Positions 1-8,852 are shown, counted from the first letter of the stretch. The stretch is DNA of 64,000 bases from Paractinoplanes durhamensis (GCF_016862175.1 NZ_BOML01000026.1:1-64000), one strand, 5' to 3'. The notes: generated from the sequence alone by a model not told the origin. Numbers and translations are program-made.

Positions 1-326
1 GGGGCCTCGAACAGGATTTGAGACCCCGACATCAAGGAAAAGGTGGCGGGCCGAGCTCGCCGGCGGCGCCGACCCGACGCCCGAACGATGCGTGGCGACC
101 ACGTCAGCGGCCGACTACCGATAGGCCGCGCCACCGACGCCCGCGAAACAATCCCTGTCCCAGAGCCGCCCGCCGCGGGGTGGGCGCCTACCAGGCGTTT
201 CTCGGCCCTTTGCTCCGCTTACCCATACGCCGCTCGGACGCGCGCGCCTGGAGGTACGCAGGGCAAGGATGAGCCGGCGCGTGGAGGTACGCAGAGCAGC
301 GCGTATATGTGCGCAAAGCAGAGTGG
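1..326. other. left-edge region without a supported gene
   Basis: No reading frame here has a convincing start, ribosome binding site or recognisable protein. Short open frames exist on the plus strand, but their translations are low-complexity, rich in Arg and Pro, as expected from GC-rich non-coding DNA. A frame open from base 2 to a stop at 122-124 could be the tail of a gene entering from the left, but I recognise nothing in it. The stretch 249-320 carries two near-identical 17-base repeats and a decayed third copy, listed separately. Confidence 0.5.
249..320. repeat. short degenerate direct repeat
   Basis: TGGAGGTACGCAGGGCA at 249-265 recurs at 282-298 with one change (AGGGCA to AGAGCA). 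A more decayed copy lies at 304-320, matching 12 of 17 positions. The first two copies are 33 bases apart and the third follows after 22. The repeats sit just downstream of the minus-strand VOC gene. No function can be assigned. Confidence 0.6.
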
Positions 327-1028
327 TCAGAAAGGCCTGGTGGGCTGCGGCAGCAGGTGGAATTCGTTGCCGTCCGGGTCGGCCAGTCGGCCGGCCGGGG
401 CGTCCAGCAGTGTCGCGCCCAGCTTGAGCAGGCGGTCCAGCTCGGTCTGGGGGTCGCCGTCGGGGAGCAGCTCGTAGCGCAGGCGGGCGCGGGCGGGCTT
501 CGGATTGTACGGCGGGCCGCCCCAGCTGATCTTCGGGCCGCCGTGCGGGGAGCGGATCGCGGTCTCCTCGTCCTGGTCCCAGACCAGCGGCCAGCCGAGC
601 GCCTCGCTCCAGAAATAGCCGACCTCCCGGGAACCGTCGGAGCTCAGCGCGCCGATGAACCCGCAGCCGGCCAGGAAGCTGTTGCCCGGCTCGACCACGC
701 AGAACTCGTTGCCCTCCGGGTCGGCGAGCACGACGTGCAGCTCTTCGGGAAGCTGGCCGACGTCGTGGTGCCGGCCGCCCAGCTCCAGCGCCCGGGCCAC
801 CGTCTCCTGCTGCTGGCCGAGGGACCGGCTGGTCAGGTCAAAGTGGATCCAATTCGGGAGGGTCTTCGGCGAGGAAGACGGCCGGAACACCAGGTGGAAG
901 CCGGTGTCGTCGGCGGGCTGCAGGGCGTCCCCGCCGACGATCTCCCAGCCGAGGATGCCGGACCAGAAGCGGGCCAGCTCGGCCGGGCGGCTCGCGTCGA
1001 AGCTGAGGGCGAACAGTCGGCTGCTCAT
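327..1028 (-). CDS. VOC (glyoxalase/bleomycin-resistance fold) family protein
   Basis: A 233-residue protein made of two vicinal-oxygen-chelate half repeats. Each half has the typical ending in which DPEGNEF (residues about 105-111) or DPDGNEF (about 219-225) precedes a hydrophobic strand. The N-terminal half opens with the usual FARFWSGILGW-like helix (AELARFWSGILGWEI). Members of this subgroup are small cytoplasmic proteins annotated as glyoxalase-like; substrates are rarely known and I infer none. The gene starts with ATG at 1028, 20 bases after the stop of the alpha-galactosidase gene on the same strand. It could be the last cistron of that operon, but nothing in its sequence suggests a role in galactoside use. 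Confidence 0.85.
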   Translation of the reverse strand: MSSRLFALSFDASRPAELARFWSGILGWEIVGGDALQPADDTGFHLVFRPSSSPKTLPNWIHFDLTSRSLGQQQETVARALELGGRHHDVGQLPEELHVVLADPEGNEFCVVEPGNSFLAGCGFIGALSSDGSREVGYFWSEALGWPLVWDQDEETAIRSPHGGPKISWGGPPYNPKPARARLRYELLPDGDPQTELDRLLKLGATLLDAPAGRLADPDGNEFHLLPQPTRPF

Positions 1029-1048
1029 CGCGGCAGCCTAGGCCGGGG

Positions 1049-3187
1049 TCACTGCCGGGTCACCCGAATTAGGACCAGCCGCTCGGGGAACAGCACCGGT
1101 GCCTGCACGCCGGTGACGGCCAGCATCCGGCCGCTGAGCTCGGCGCCGCCGGCCCACCAGGGCAGCGGATATTGAGTCGCGCCCTGCGCCTCGTCGGCCG
1201 GCGCGAGCGGCTCGATCCGGTAGGTGGCGTCCGGGTCGAGGCCGGGCAGCCGCACCCGGCCGGGCGGCGACCACACCCCGGTCGCCACGGTGGTGAGGGC
1301 ATAGATCGCCGCCGAGCGGTCGGTGGCGACCACGCCGTGCACCCACAGCGCCGGGTCCGGGTGATCGGCGCGGACCACGGTGCCGCTGTGCAGCAGGCCG
1401 CGGATGTCCTTGTAGAGCCGGATCCAGGCGGCCAGCCGGTCCCGGTCGGCCGGGCTCGCCTCGGTGATGTCCCATTCGATGCCGAAGTGGCCGAACAGCG
1501 CCGTCCCGGCCCGGTAGTCGAGGGTGTGCACCCGGCCGGTGGTGTGCGAGACGGTCGGCCCGACGTGCGCGCCGATCATCTCCGGCGGCAGCAGCGTGCC
1601 GGTCCAGCGCTGGATGAGCTGCCGTTCGAGGGCGTCGTTGCAGTCGCTGGACCAGACCCGGTCGGTGCGTTCGAGGACGCCGAGGTCGACCCGGGAGCCG
1701 CCGGACGAGCAGCTCTCGATCTCCACGCCCGGGTGCCGGGCCCGCAGCTCGTCCAGCAGGCGGTAGAGCCGCAGCGTCTGCACATGCACCCCGGCTTCGC
1801 CGCGCGGCGAGTGCCCGGCGTCGATCAGGTCCCGGTTGTGGTCCCACTTGAGGTAGCCGATGGCGTACTCGCTCAGCAGCGCGTCGAGCCGTTCCAGGAG
1901 GTACGCGTACGCCTCGTCGTGGCCGAGGTCGAGCACCTGCTGGTGGCGGGACTCGGGTGGCAGCCGGCCCCCGGTCGCCATGATCCATTCGGGGTGGGCC
2001 CGGGCCAGGTCGGAGTCGGGGTTGACCATCTCCGGCTCGACCCACAGCCCGAACTGCATGCCGCGTTCGCGCACGTGGTCGACGAGCGGGTGCAGGCCCT
2101 TGGGCCAGACCGTCTCGTCGACATACCAGTCGCCGAGGCCGGCGTGGTCGTCGCGGCGGTGCCGGAACCAGCCGTCGTCGAGGACGAACCGTTCGACGCC
2201 GGCCGCCGCGGCCACGTCGGCGAGGGCGGTGAGCTTGGCCAGGTCGTGGTTGAAGTAGACCGCCTCCCAGGTGTTGATGATCACCGGGCGGGGCGAGCGG
2301 GGGTGCTGCGGGCGGCCGCGCAGGTAGCGGTGGAACCGCCCGGACAGCTCGTCGAGACCGTGCCCGTACGAGCCGTACAGCCAAGGGCTTTGATATTTTT
2401 CGCCCGGTGCCAGCCGGACCTCGCCGGCCAGCAGGAGTTCGCCGCCGCCGAGCAGCGACACCCCGGTCGAGGTTCGTTCGGCGAGGGTGCGGTGGTTGCC
2501 GCTCCACGCGACGTGCACGCCCCAGACCTCGCCGGTGGCGAAGCCGAAACCGGCGGTGCCGGCGGCGAGGACGATCGAGGCGTCCGCGCCGGTCCGGCCA
2601 CGCCGGTTGTCCCGCAGCCGGGTGCCGACCGTGAACGGCATCCGTTGCGGGGTGCGTTCGCGCAGGTGCCGGCCGGTGAAGTCGAGCAGCTCGGCCGCCT
2701 CGGTCGGCACCGGCAGAGTCAGCAGCACCCCGTCGAGCGTGAAGGTCGAGCCCGGGTCGTCGTTGGTCAGCGTGACCCGCTGCCGCAGCAGGCCCGACGC
2801 GGTCATCTCCAGCTCCAGCCGCAGTGACAGCCCCGCCGCGGCGTCCCGGGCGGTCGCGTCGAGGCGGTGCCGGTCACCCTCGAGCGCCAGCTGCTCGAGG
2901 GTGAAGGCGGTGGAGAACGCGGCACCGTCGCGGTGGCCGGTCAGCCCGGGCGTGCCGAGCCAGCCGACCGACTGCTCGGGCAGCACGCTGACCGGCACCA
3001 CCTCGTCGATGTTGTTGGAGACCTGCTGCGGGATGGCGGCCAGGGCCAGGCCGGCCAGCTCCGCCTCCGAGCAGGCACCGAGGTCGGCACCCCAGTGCAG
3101 GACCCGGGGCAGGAGCGGGCCGGCGCAGTCGAGCACCAGGCTGACACCGTCGGCGCGCCAATGGACCGGAACCTCGATCGACAACAT
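1049..3187 (-). CDS. GH36 alpha-galactosidase
   Basis: A 712-residue cytoplasmic enzyme (no signal peptide) expected to hydrolyse terminal alpha-1,6-galactose from melibiose, raffinose-type sugars or galactomannan fragments. GH36 hallmarks are in order: an N-terminal beta-sandwich, LDDGWF at 336-341, LWVEPEMV at 381-388, the nucleophile motif KWDHNRD (Asp449), the cysteine/glycine motif ESCSSGG at 491-497, and the acid/base region WSSDCND (Asp515). Length fits bacterial GH36 enzymes of about 700 residues. ATG at 3187 is preceded by AAGGTGG. It is the last gene of the operon and begins directly after the stop of the solute-binding protein gene, so uptake and hydrolysis should be co-expressed under the ROK regulator. 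Confidence 0.95.
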   Translation of the reverse strand: MLSIEVPVHWRADGVSLVLDCAGPLLPRVLHWGADLGACSEAELAGLALAAIPQQVSNNIDEVVPVSVLPEQSVGWLGTPGLTGHRDGAAFSTAFTLEQLALEGDRHRLDATARDAAAGLSLRLELEMTASGLLRQRVTLTNDDPGSTFTLDGVLLTLPVPTEAAELLDFTGRHLRERTPQRMPFTVGTRLRDNRRGRTGADASIVLAAGTAGFGFATGEVWGVHVAWSGNHRTLAERTSTGVSLLGGGELLLAGEVRLAPGEKYQSPWLYGSYGHGLDELSGRFHRYLRGRPQHPRSPRPVIINTWEAVYFNHDLAKLTALADVAAAAGVERFVLDDGWFRHRRDDHAGLGDWYVDETVWPKGLHPLVDHVRERGMQFGLWVEPEMVNPDSDLARAHPEWIMATGGRLPPESRHQQVLDLGHDEAYAYLLERLDALLSEYAIGYLKWDHNRDLIDAGHSPRGEAGVHVQTLRLYRLLDELRARHPGVEIESCSSGGSRVDLGVLERTDRVWSSDCNDALERQLIQRWTGTLLPPEMIGAHVGPTVSHTTGRVHTLDYRAGTALFGHFGIEWDITEASPADRDRLAAWIRLYKDIRGLLHSGTVVRADHPDPALWVHGVVATDRSAAIYALTTVATGVWSPPGRVRLPGLDPDATYRIEPLAPADEAQGATQYPLPWWAGGAELSGRMLAVTGVQAPVLFPERLVLIRVTRQ

Positions 3188-4561
3188 CTACTGAGCCACC
3201 TTGAAGAGGTCGTTGAGCTGGTTGTTGAGGCCGGTCAGCGAGGAGACCGGCGCACTGCCGATGTAGACCGCGTCCATCCGGGGGTTCATCAGCGCGAGGA
3301 TGTCGGCGGCGTTGGTCATCACCGGGAACAGGAACGTCGTCTTGTCGGTGACCTGCTGGGTGAACGGGGTGACGTCGAGGTTGCGGTCCTTCTTGTTGAA
3401 GGCGACGGCGAGCTCGGTCGCGGCCGGCCGGGCCGGGAAGACCACCCCGGACTCCCCGATGATGTCCTGGCACTTCTCACCGGACATGAACTTCACCCAC
3501 TTGGCCGCGTTCTCCGGCTGCTTCGACAGCGTGGTGACCGAGTCGGCGAGGCCGTTGAACATCGACGCCCGCTTGCCGCTCGGGCCGATCGGCGTCGGCG
3601 CGAGGCCGATGTCGAGCTTCTTGCCGGTCGCGTCGGTCAGCTTGGTGAACGTCGAGATCATCCACGAGCCGCTGAGGCCCATGGCCGCGGTGCCGGACTG
3701 GATCTGCTTGTCGGTGCCGATCGCGTTGGCCCCGCCGATCTCGGAGTAGCTGGCCATGTAGCCCTTGCGCACCAACCCGTAATACCAGCTCAAGGTGTCC
3801 TGCAAGGCCGGTTGGTCCAAATTGAACCTGGTCCCCCACGGATTCTTGTCGGTGGCCTGCCAGCCCGCGCTCGCCGCGAACGCCGACCACTGGGTCTGCC
3901 CCCAGCCCGCCCCGCCCGAACCCTCCGAGCTCAGCCCGTGCACCTTCACATGGTCGCGGTCGAAGCCGGGCTCGTCACCGCGGACCCCCTTGTCGTCGAT
4001 CGTCAGATGGGCGACCAGCTTCTCGAAGCTGCCGCCGTCCTGCGGATTCCATCGCAGGTCCTGCAGGGTCGCCGGGTCGACACCGGCCGCCTTGAGCGCG
4101 GCGTTGTCGTAGAAGATGGCGATGGTGTCCCAGTCCTTCGGCGCGCCGTAGCGCTTGCCGTCCTGCCCCTTCCACAGCGCGGCCAGGCCGGCCTGGTAAT
4201 CGCCGTCCTGAAGGTCGGCGGTCGGCGCGAGATCGTCCAGCGGCCGCAGCACCTTCAGATCGACGAACTGCGCGTATTTCGCCAGGTGATCGGTGAACAC
4301 GTCGGGCGCGGTGTCGGCGATGAAACCGGCGGTCAGCTTCGACCAGTAGGAATCCCAGCCGTACTGCGAGATGTGCACCGACAGGCCCGGGTTCTCCTTG
4401 GCGAATTCGTCGGCGCACTTCTGGTAACCCGGCTGCTGCCCGGAGTCCCACAGCCAGTACTCGATCACGCCGTTCTTTCCACCGGTTCCGCCGCTCCCGC
4501 AGGCGGCCGCGAGCAGGCCGACCGTCAGGGCAGTCGCGCCCATCTTGAGTTTCCGGAACAT
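3188..4561 (-). CDS. ABC transporter sugar-binding lipoprotein (CUT1 type)
   Basis: A 457-residue extracellular solute-binding protein of the maltose/raffinose class. The N-terminus is a lipoprotein signal ending in the lipobox LLAAC, so the mature protein should be anchored by a diacylglyceryl cysteine. The open frame continues far upstream, but ATG at 4559-4561 is the start: it has GGAGGG nine to ten bases upstream and places the signal peptide at the N-terminus. The gap to the upstream permease is 11 bases. Coupling to an alpha-galactosidase suggests alpha-galactosides as ligand, which is inference from context. Confidence 0.93.
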   Translation of the reverse strand: MFRKLKMGATALTVGLLAAACGSGGTGGKNGVIEYWLWDSGQQPGYQKCADEFAKENPGLSVHISQYGWDSYWSKLTAGFIADTAPDVFTDHLAKYAQFVDLKVLRPLDDLAPTADLQDGDYQAGLAALWKGQDGKRYGAPKDWDTIAIFYDNAALKAAGVDPATLQDLRWNPQDGGSFEKLVAHLTIDDKGVRGDEPGFDRDHVKVHGLSSEGSGGAGWGQTQWSAFAASAGWQATDKNPWGTRFNLDQPALQDTLSWYYGLVRKGYMASYSEIGGANAIGTDKQIQSGTAAMGLSGSWMISTFTKLTDATGKKLDIGLAPTPIGPSGKRASMFNGLADSVTTLSKQPENAAKWVKFMSGEKCQDIIGESGVVFPARPAATELAVAFNKKDRNLDVTPFTQQVTDKTTFLFPVMTNAADILALMNPRMDAVYIGSAPVSSLTGLNNQLNDLFKVAQ

Positions 4562-4572
4562 GCCGACCCTCC

Positions 4573-5526
4573 TCACTTGATGCCGCTGAAGCCGATGGAA
4601 TTGACGATGCGTTTGGCGAAGACGATGAACAGCAGCAGCATCGGCAGCGCGGCGACCAGCGTCGCGGCCATCAGCCCGGCCCAGTCCGGCCCGGTCTGCG
4701 GGGTCTGCGACTTGAAGACGCCCAGCGCCACGGTGAGCACTCGCGATTTGTCGGTGTAGCTGACCATCAGCGCCCAGAAATACTCGTTCCACGACGAGAT
4801 GTAGGTGAGGATCCCGAGCGTGGCGATCGGCGCGGTGGACATCGGCAGAATCAGCCGGAAGAACACCCGGATCTTCGACGCGCCGTCGATCAGTGCCGCC
4901 TCCTCCACCTCCTTGGAGATGCCGAGGAAGAACTGCCGCAGGAAAAACACCGCGAACGGGGTCATCAGCATGCTCGGCAGGGCGATGCCGAGCAGGGTGT
5001 CGACCAGACCCAACTGCTTGATGAGTACGAAATTGGGGAGCAGCGTGAAGATGGCCGGGATCATCAACCCGCCCAGGAAGAACGCGAACCACTTCTCCCG
5101 ATGCTTCCACTCCAGACGGGCAAAGGCGTACGCGGCCATCGCCGAGAAGAACACCTGACCCACCGTGACCAGGGTGGAGACGACCACCGAATTGAGCAGG
5201 TAGCGCCAGAACGCGATCGGCTGCCCGGCCCCGCCGGCGTCGATCGCCTCCTGACCGGTCTGCAGGCCGAAGACCCGCTCGAACCCGCCCCACGACGGCT
5301 GCACCGGCAGCAGGTTGTCGGACCCGGCGTAGAGGGCGTTGTTGCTGGACAGGGCGGTGCGCAGCATCCAGTAGAAGGGGAACAGGCTGGCCAGGATGAC
5401 GACGATCATGAAGGCCCAGGCGAACGCGCGGCCGATGCCGAACCGCTTCGGATCGGGCGGTTCGACGACCCGGGCGATGATCGAGTCGCCGATGGTGGTG
5501 GCGGGAGGGGCGGTGGTGGTGGCCAT
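4573..5526 (-). CDS. CUT1 sugar ABC transporter permease (MalG-like)
   Basis: A 317-residue inner-membrane permease with about six membrane helices. The conserved cytoplasmic EAA loop reads EEAALIDGASKIRVFFRLILP, the coupling site for the ATPase. The protein starts with a charged Pro/Thr-rich cytoplasmic tail before the first helix (FAWAFMIVVILASLFPFYW). It pairs with the permease encoded 11 bases upstream. As in many actinobacterial sugar importers, no ATPase is encoded in the operon, so a shared MsiK-type ATPase elsewhere is likely to energise transport (established pattern, not shown here). Confidence 0.93.
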   Translation of the reverse strand: MATTTAPPATTIGDSIIARVVEPPDPKRFGIGRAFAWAFMIVVILASLFPFYWMLRTALSSNNALYAGSDNLLPVQPSWGGFERVFGLQTGQEAIDAGGAGQPIAFWRYLLNSVVVSTLVTVGQVFFSAMAAYAFARLEWKHREKWFAFFLGGLMIPAIFTLLPNFVLIKQLGLVDTLLGIALPSMLMTPFAVFFLRQFFLGISKEVEEAALIDGASKIRVFFRLILPMSTAPIATLGILTYISSWNEYFWALMVSYTDKSRVLTVALGVFKSQTPQTGPDWAGLMAATLVAALPMLLLFIVFAKRIVNSIGFSGIK

Positions 5527-5537
5527 GTCCGTCTCCT

Positions 5538-6449
5538 TCAGTTCAGGTCGGACGAGTCGGCCCGGGTGACCCGGTACTGGATGAAGGTGATGACCACGAG
5601 CACCAGCAGCAGGGCCACCGACATCGCGGAGGCGTAGCCGAACTGGAAGCGCCCGAACGCCACGTCGTAGATGTAGAACTGCAGCACCCGGGACGAGTCG
5701 ACCGGCCCGCCACGGGTCGCGATCGCGACCGTGTCGAAGACCTGGAACGACCCGACCACCGTGATGATCAGGACCAGCGCGAGGACCGGGCGCAGCAGCG
5801 GGACGGTGATGCTGCGGAACATCCGGGGTTCGCTGGCGCCGTCCATCCGCCCCGCCTCGTACATCGTCTCCGGGATCGTCTGCAGGCCGGCGAAGATGAG
5901 CAGCGCCGTGTAGCCGACGTGCCGCCAGACGTTGATCAGGGCGATGGTGGGGATGACCCAGGCGTCCGAGGACAGGAACGGGATCCGGTCGAAGCCGAGC
6001 GCCGCGATCACCGTGTTCCCGATGCCGAGCTGGTAGTCGAGGATCCAGAGGAAGACCATCGCGGCGACCACGTTGGAGACCAGATACGGCGTGAGCACGA
6101 TGCCGCGCAGCCAGGTCCGCTTGGTGAGCCGCTGCATCATCACGGCGATGACCAGCGCGAACATCGTCTGAAGGACGATGTTGACGAATACGTAGTAGAC
6201 CGTGACCTTCATCGAGTTCCAGAAGACCGGGTCCTGGACCATCCGGATGTAGTTGTCGAGGCCGTTGAACTCGGGCGGGGTCAGCAGGTTGAACTTGGTG
6301 AAGCTCAGGTAGATCCCGCGAAGGGTCGGCCAGACCATGAAGACCAGGAAGCCGATCAGCGCGGGCAGGATGAAGAGCAGGGCGAGCCGGGTGTCGTCGC
6401 GCCGGCCGCGGGCCTTGGTGGTCTTCGGAAGCGGAGCGGTCAGTGCCAT
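5538..6449 (-). CDS. CUT1 sugar ABC transporter permease (MalF-like)
   Basis: A 303-residue inner-membrane permease, first gene of the galactoside operon. It shows a first helix LALLFILPALIGFLVFMVWP, an amphipathic periplasmic entry and the EAA loop (YEAGRMDGASEPRMFRSITVP). An in-frame ATG exists at 6491 inside the operator, but ATG at 6447-6449 is preferred because GAAGGAGA lies just upstream and MalF-type proteins begin with a short basic tail such as MALTAPLPKTTKARGRR. Repression is probably through the inverted repeat at 6483-6505. Confidence 0.93.
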   Translation of the reverse strand: MALTAPLPKTTKARGRRDDTRLALLFILPALIGFLVFMVWPTLRGIYLSFTKFNLLTPPEFNGLDNYIRMVQDPVFWNSMKVTVYYVFVNIVLQTMFALVIAVMMQRLTKRTWLRGIVLTPYLVSNVVAAMVFLWILDYQLGIGNTVIAALGFDRIPFLSSDAWVIPTIALINVWRHVGYTALLIFAGLQTIPETMYEAGRMDGASEPRMFRSITVPLLRPVLALVLIITVVGSFQVFDTVAIATRGGPVDSSRVLQFYIYDVAFGRFQFGYASAMSVALLLVLVVITFIQYRVTRADSSDLN

Positions 6450-6482
6450 CGTGTCTCCTTCACCGGAAACTTCGCGGCCACA

Positions 6483-6505
6483 TATTTTCAATCAGGCTGA
6501 AAATA
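6483..6505. promoter_or_regulatory. probable ROK operator between the galactoside operon and its regulator
   Basis: A perfect inverted repeat, TATTTTCA, seven bases, TGAAAATA, lies in the 101-base gap between divergent genes. It is 34 bases upstream of the permease start and 46 upstream of the ROK start. AT-rich arms around a seven-to-nine-base spacer resemble NagC/Mlc-type operators of the ROK family. The site stands out in otherwise GC-rich DNA and contains TATTTT/TGAAAATA elements that could serve as -10 sequences in both directions. Confidence 0.75.
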
Positions 6506-6550
6506 AACCGCCGTAACCGGTGTGACAAGAGCCACTCGTAAACTGGGCAG

Positions 6551-7723
6551 ATGGTGATGGTCGGCCCGGTCCCACGAACCACCCTGTCGCCGGGTGAGCT
6601 CGCGGTCACCCGGCACCTCCTCGTGCACGGCCCGGCGTCGCGCGGCGACCTCGGCGACCGGCTCAACCTCTCGTACGCGTCGATGTCCCGGGTGGCCCGC
6701 GCGCTGGTCGACGGCGGGATGGCGGCCGAGACCCTCGAGTTGGAGACCGCGGTCGGCCGGCCGCGCCAGATCCTGACCGCGGTGCCCGGCGCCCGCCACG
6801 TGGTCGGCGTCAAGCTCACCGCCGACACCGCGTACGCCGTGGTGTGCGACCTGTTCGGCGTGGTCAAGGCGGCGACCCGAGCGGCCCTGCCGAAGCCGGA
6901 CGCCGACGGCACCGTCCCGGTCGCCGCCACCGTGCGGGTGCTCGCCCAGGTCGTGAGCCGGTTGGCCCGCCGGGTCCCGCACCTGGACGGCATCGGCGTC
7001 GCCCTCGGCGGCATCGTCACCGACCGGGCGGTCGTGCGCGAGGGCACCTTTCTCGGCTGGCACGACGTCGACCTCGCCACCCCGCTCGCCGACCGCACCG
7101 GCCTCCCGGTCGTGGTCACCAACGACGTCACCGCGCTGGCCCGCGAGCAGCTGTGGTTCGGCGCCGGGCGCAGCCACTCCACGTTCGGGGTCATCACGGT
7201 CGGGGCCGGCCTCGGGTTCGGCCTGGTCCGGGAGGGCGTCGCCGTCGAGTCGCTGATCGACAACGGTCACCTGCTCGCCCACTCCCCCCTCGACCTCCAG
7301 GGGCCACGCTGCGACCTCGGCCACCACGGGTGCGCCGCCGCCTACCTCAACCGCGAGGACCTCGAACGGCGCGCATCGGCGGCGGCCGGCCGGCCGGTCA
7401 CGTTCGACGATCTGCTCCGGGCCCGCAGCGCCGCCGACGCCACCGCCACCCGCCTGCTCGACGACGCGTCGCGCGCACTCGGGCACCTGGCCGCCACGTT
7501 CGCCGGCGCGCTGCAGACGACCTGCATCGTCCTGGCCGGCGAGGACGTCGCCGCCCTGACCGGCTCGCCCGTCATGAATGCGGTCATCGAAGACCGGCTA
7601 CGGCCCGGGCCGGGCGAGGCCCAGCGCTGCACCCTCGACATCGTCACCACCGAGCTGGCCTTCAAAGACTGGGCCCAGGGTGCCGCAGTCGTCGGCATCC
7701 AGGCGATCCTCGGCGCCTCCTGA
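6551..7723 (+). CDS. ROK family transcriptional regulator
   Basis: A 390-residue protein with an N-terminal winged helix-turn-helix (about residues 15-65, VHGPASRGDLGDRLNLSYASMSR) followed by a ROK sugar-kinase-like domain. The kinase fold shows VVTNDVTALAREQ and a phosphate-binding ITVGAGLGFGLV segment. The ROK zinc motif CxCGxxGC appears as CDLGHHGC, so the second cysteine is leucine, and catalytic activity is doubtful. It is transcribed away from the alpha-galactoside operon with a strong operator between, so it most likely represses that operon and itself and is released by an alpha-galactoside or galactose. Start ATG 6551 lacks a strong ribosome binding site; ATG 6557 is an alternative. 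Confidence 0.92.
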   Translation: MVMVGPVPRTTLSPGELAVTRHLLVHGPASRGDLGDRLNLSYASMSRVARALVDGGMAAETLELETAVGRPRQILTAVPGARHVVGVKLTADTAYAVVCDLFGVVKAATRAALPKPDADGTVPVAATVRVLAQVVSRLARRVPHLDGIGVALGGIVTDRAVVREGTFLGWHDVDLATPLADRTGLPVVVTNDVTALAREQLWFGAGRSHSTFGVITVGAGLGFGLVREGVAVESLIDNGHLLAHSPLDLQGPRCDLGHHGCAAAYLNREDLERRASAAAGRPVTFDDLLRARSAADATATRLLDDASRALGHLAATFAGALQTTCIVLAGEDVAALTGSPVMNAVIEDRLRPGPGEAQRCTLDIVTTELAFKDWAQGAAVVGIQAILGAS

Positions 7724-7819
7724 GACAATGGCTTCGCAGGTCACCTGATTCGTACGCCATCGGAGGACATCATCCGCATCGTCAACGCCATCGCCGCGCC
7801 CTCCGCCACCGAGCCGCTC

Positions 7820-8815
7820 GTGCGCACCACGGTCGAGCGCCGGAACCTCGGACCGCGCGATGTCCTGATCGAGATCAGCTACGCCGGCATCTGCCACTCC
7901 GACATCCACACCGTGCGCGGCGAGTGGGGCAGCGTGCCCTACCCGCTGACCGTCGGCCACGAGATCGTCGGGCACGTCACCGAGGTCGGCGCCGAGGCCG
8001 GGAAGCACAAGGTCGGCGACCGGGTCGGGGTCGGCTGCATGGTCAACTCCTGCCGCGACTGCGACAACTGCCAGGCCGGCTACGAGCAGTACTGCCTGGA
8101 CGGCAACACCGGGACGTACGCGAGTGTCGACCGGGACGGCACGGTCACCCAGGGCGGCTACTCGACGCACGTGGTCGTCGACGAGGACTTCGTGCTGCGG
8201 GTGCCGACCAGCATCCCGCAGGAGGCGGCGGCCCCGCTGCTCTGCGCCGGGATCACGACGTACTCTCCGCTGTCGCACTGGAATGCCGGGCCCGGCAAGC
8301 GGGTCGCCGTGGTCGGCATGGGCGGCCTCGGCCACATGGCCGTCAAGATCGCCGCGGCGATGGGCGCCGAGGTCACCGTGCTGTCCCAGACGCTGAGCAA
8401 GAAGGCCGACGGCGAGCGCTTCGGCGCCGCGCACTACTACGCCACCAGCGACCTGACCACGTTCGAGGCGCTGAAGAACTCGTTCGACCTGATCATCAAC
8501 ACGGTCAGCGCGCCGATCGACATGCGCTCCTACCTCGGCCTGCTCCGCCTCGACGGCACGCTGGTCAGCGTGGGCGCGCCGCCGGAGCCGCTGACGGTGC
8601 CGGTGTTCGCGCTGTTCGGCAACCGGCGCTCGTTCGCCGGTTCGAGCATCGGCGGCATCGCCGAGACCCAGGAGATGCTCGACTTCTGCGCCGAGCGCGG
8701 GATCGCCCCCGAGGTCGAGGTGATCGACGCCGACGCGGTGAACGACGCCTACGAGCGCGTCCTCACGTCGGACGTGCGCTACCGCTTCGTGATCGACATC
8801 GCTTCCTTGCGCTGA
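7820..8815 (+). CDS. zinc-dependent NAD(P) alcohol dehydrogenase (start codon unclear)
   Basis: A medium-chain zinc dehydrogenase that oxidises alcohols or reduces aldehydes in the cytoplasm. Visible signs are the catalytic-zinc motif [17 protein letters not shown] with its zinc histidine, the four-cysteine structural-zinc loop ([15 protein letters not shown]), the Rossmann motif [15 protein letters not shown] and the VGAPPEPL region. GTG 7820 is the first ordinary start codon, giving 331 residues. Homology-like sequence continues upstream in frame ([16 protein letters not shown]), as in the usual N-terminus of AdhC-type enzymes. A good GGAGG at 7762-7766 points to ATC at 7772 as the start position, giving about 348 residues. 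See findings. Confidence 0.9.
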   Translation: MRTTVERRNLGPRDVLIEISYAGICHSDIHTVRGEWGSVPYPLTVGHEIVGHVTEVGAEAGKHKVGDRVGVGCMVNSCRDCDNCQAGYEQYCLDGNTGTYASVDRDGTVTQGGYSTHVVVDEDFVLRVPTSIPQEAAAPLLCAGITTYSPLSHWNAGPGKRVAVVGMGGLGHMAVKIAAAMGAEVTVLSQTLSKKADGERFGAAHYYATSDLTTFEALKNSFDLIINTVSAPIDMRSYLGLLRLDGTLVSVGAPPEPLTVPVFALFGNRRSFAGSSIGGIAETQEMLDFCAERGIAPEVEVIDADAVNDAYERVLTSDVRYRFVIDIASLR

Positions 8816-8828
8816 CCTGTCACGAAAA

Positions 8829-8848
8829 GGGGGACTCGCTAGTCCTCC
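8829..8848. promoter_or_regulatory. inverted repeat directly upstream of the membrane protein gene
   Basis: GGGGGACT, CGCT, AGTCCTCC form an eight-base stem with one G-T wobble, ending four bases before the ATG at 8853. It occupies the place where a ribosome binding site is expected. It could be a transcription-factor operator or a structure that controls translation; the sequence cannot tell these apart. Confidence 0.45.
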
Positions 8849-8852
8849 TGGC

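Noticed and set aside
1172..2827. Long plus-strand open frame of 551 codons
   Set aside because: It is antisense to the GH36 gene, which has all catalytic motifs. The translation is Val/Arg/Gly-rich without domains, a typical GC-rich shadow.
2867..4759. Plus-strand open frame of 630 codons
   Set aside because: Antisense to the sugar-binding protein and permease genes; no ribosome binding site or domain.
6450..6491. Longer N-terminus for the first permease (ATG 6491)
   Set aside because: It would translate through the operator; ATG 6449 has a good ribosome binding site and a typical permease start.
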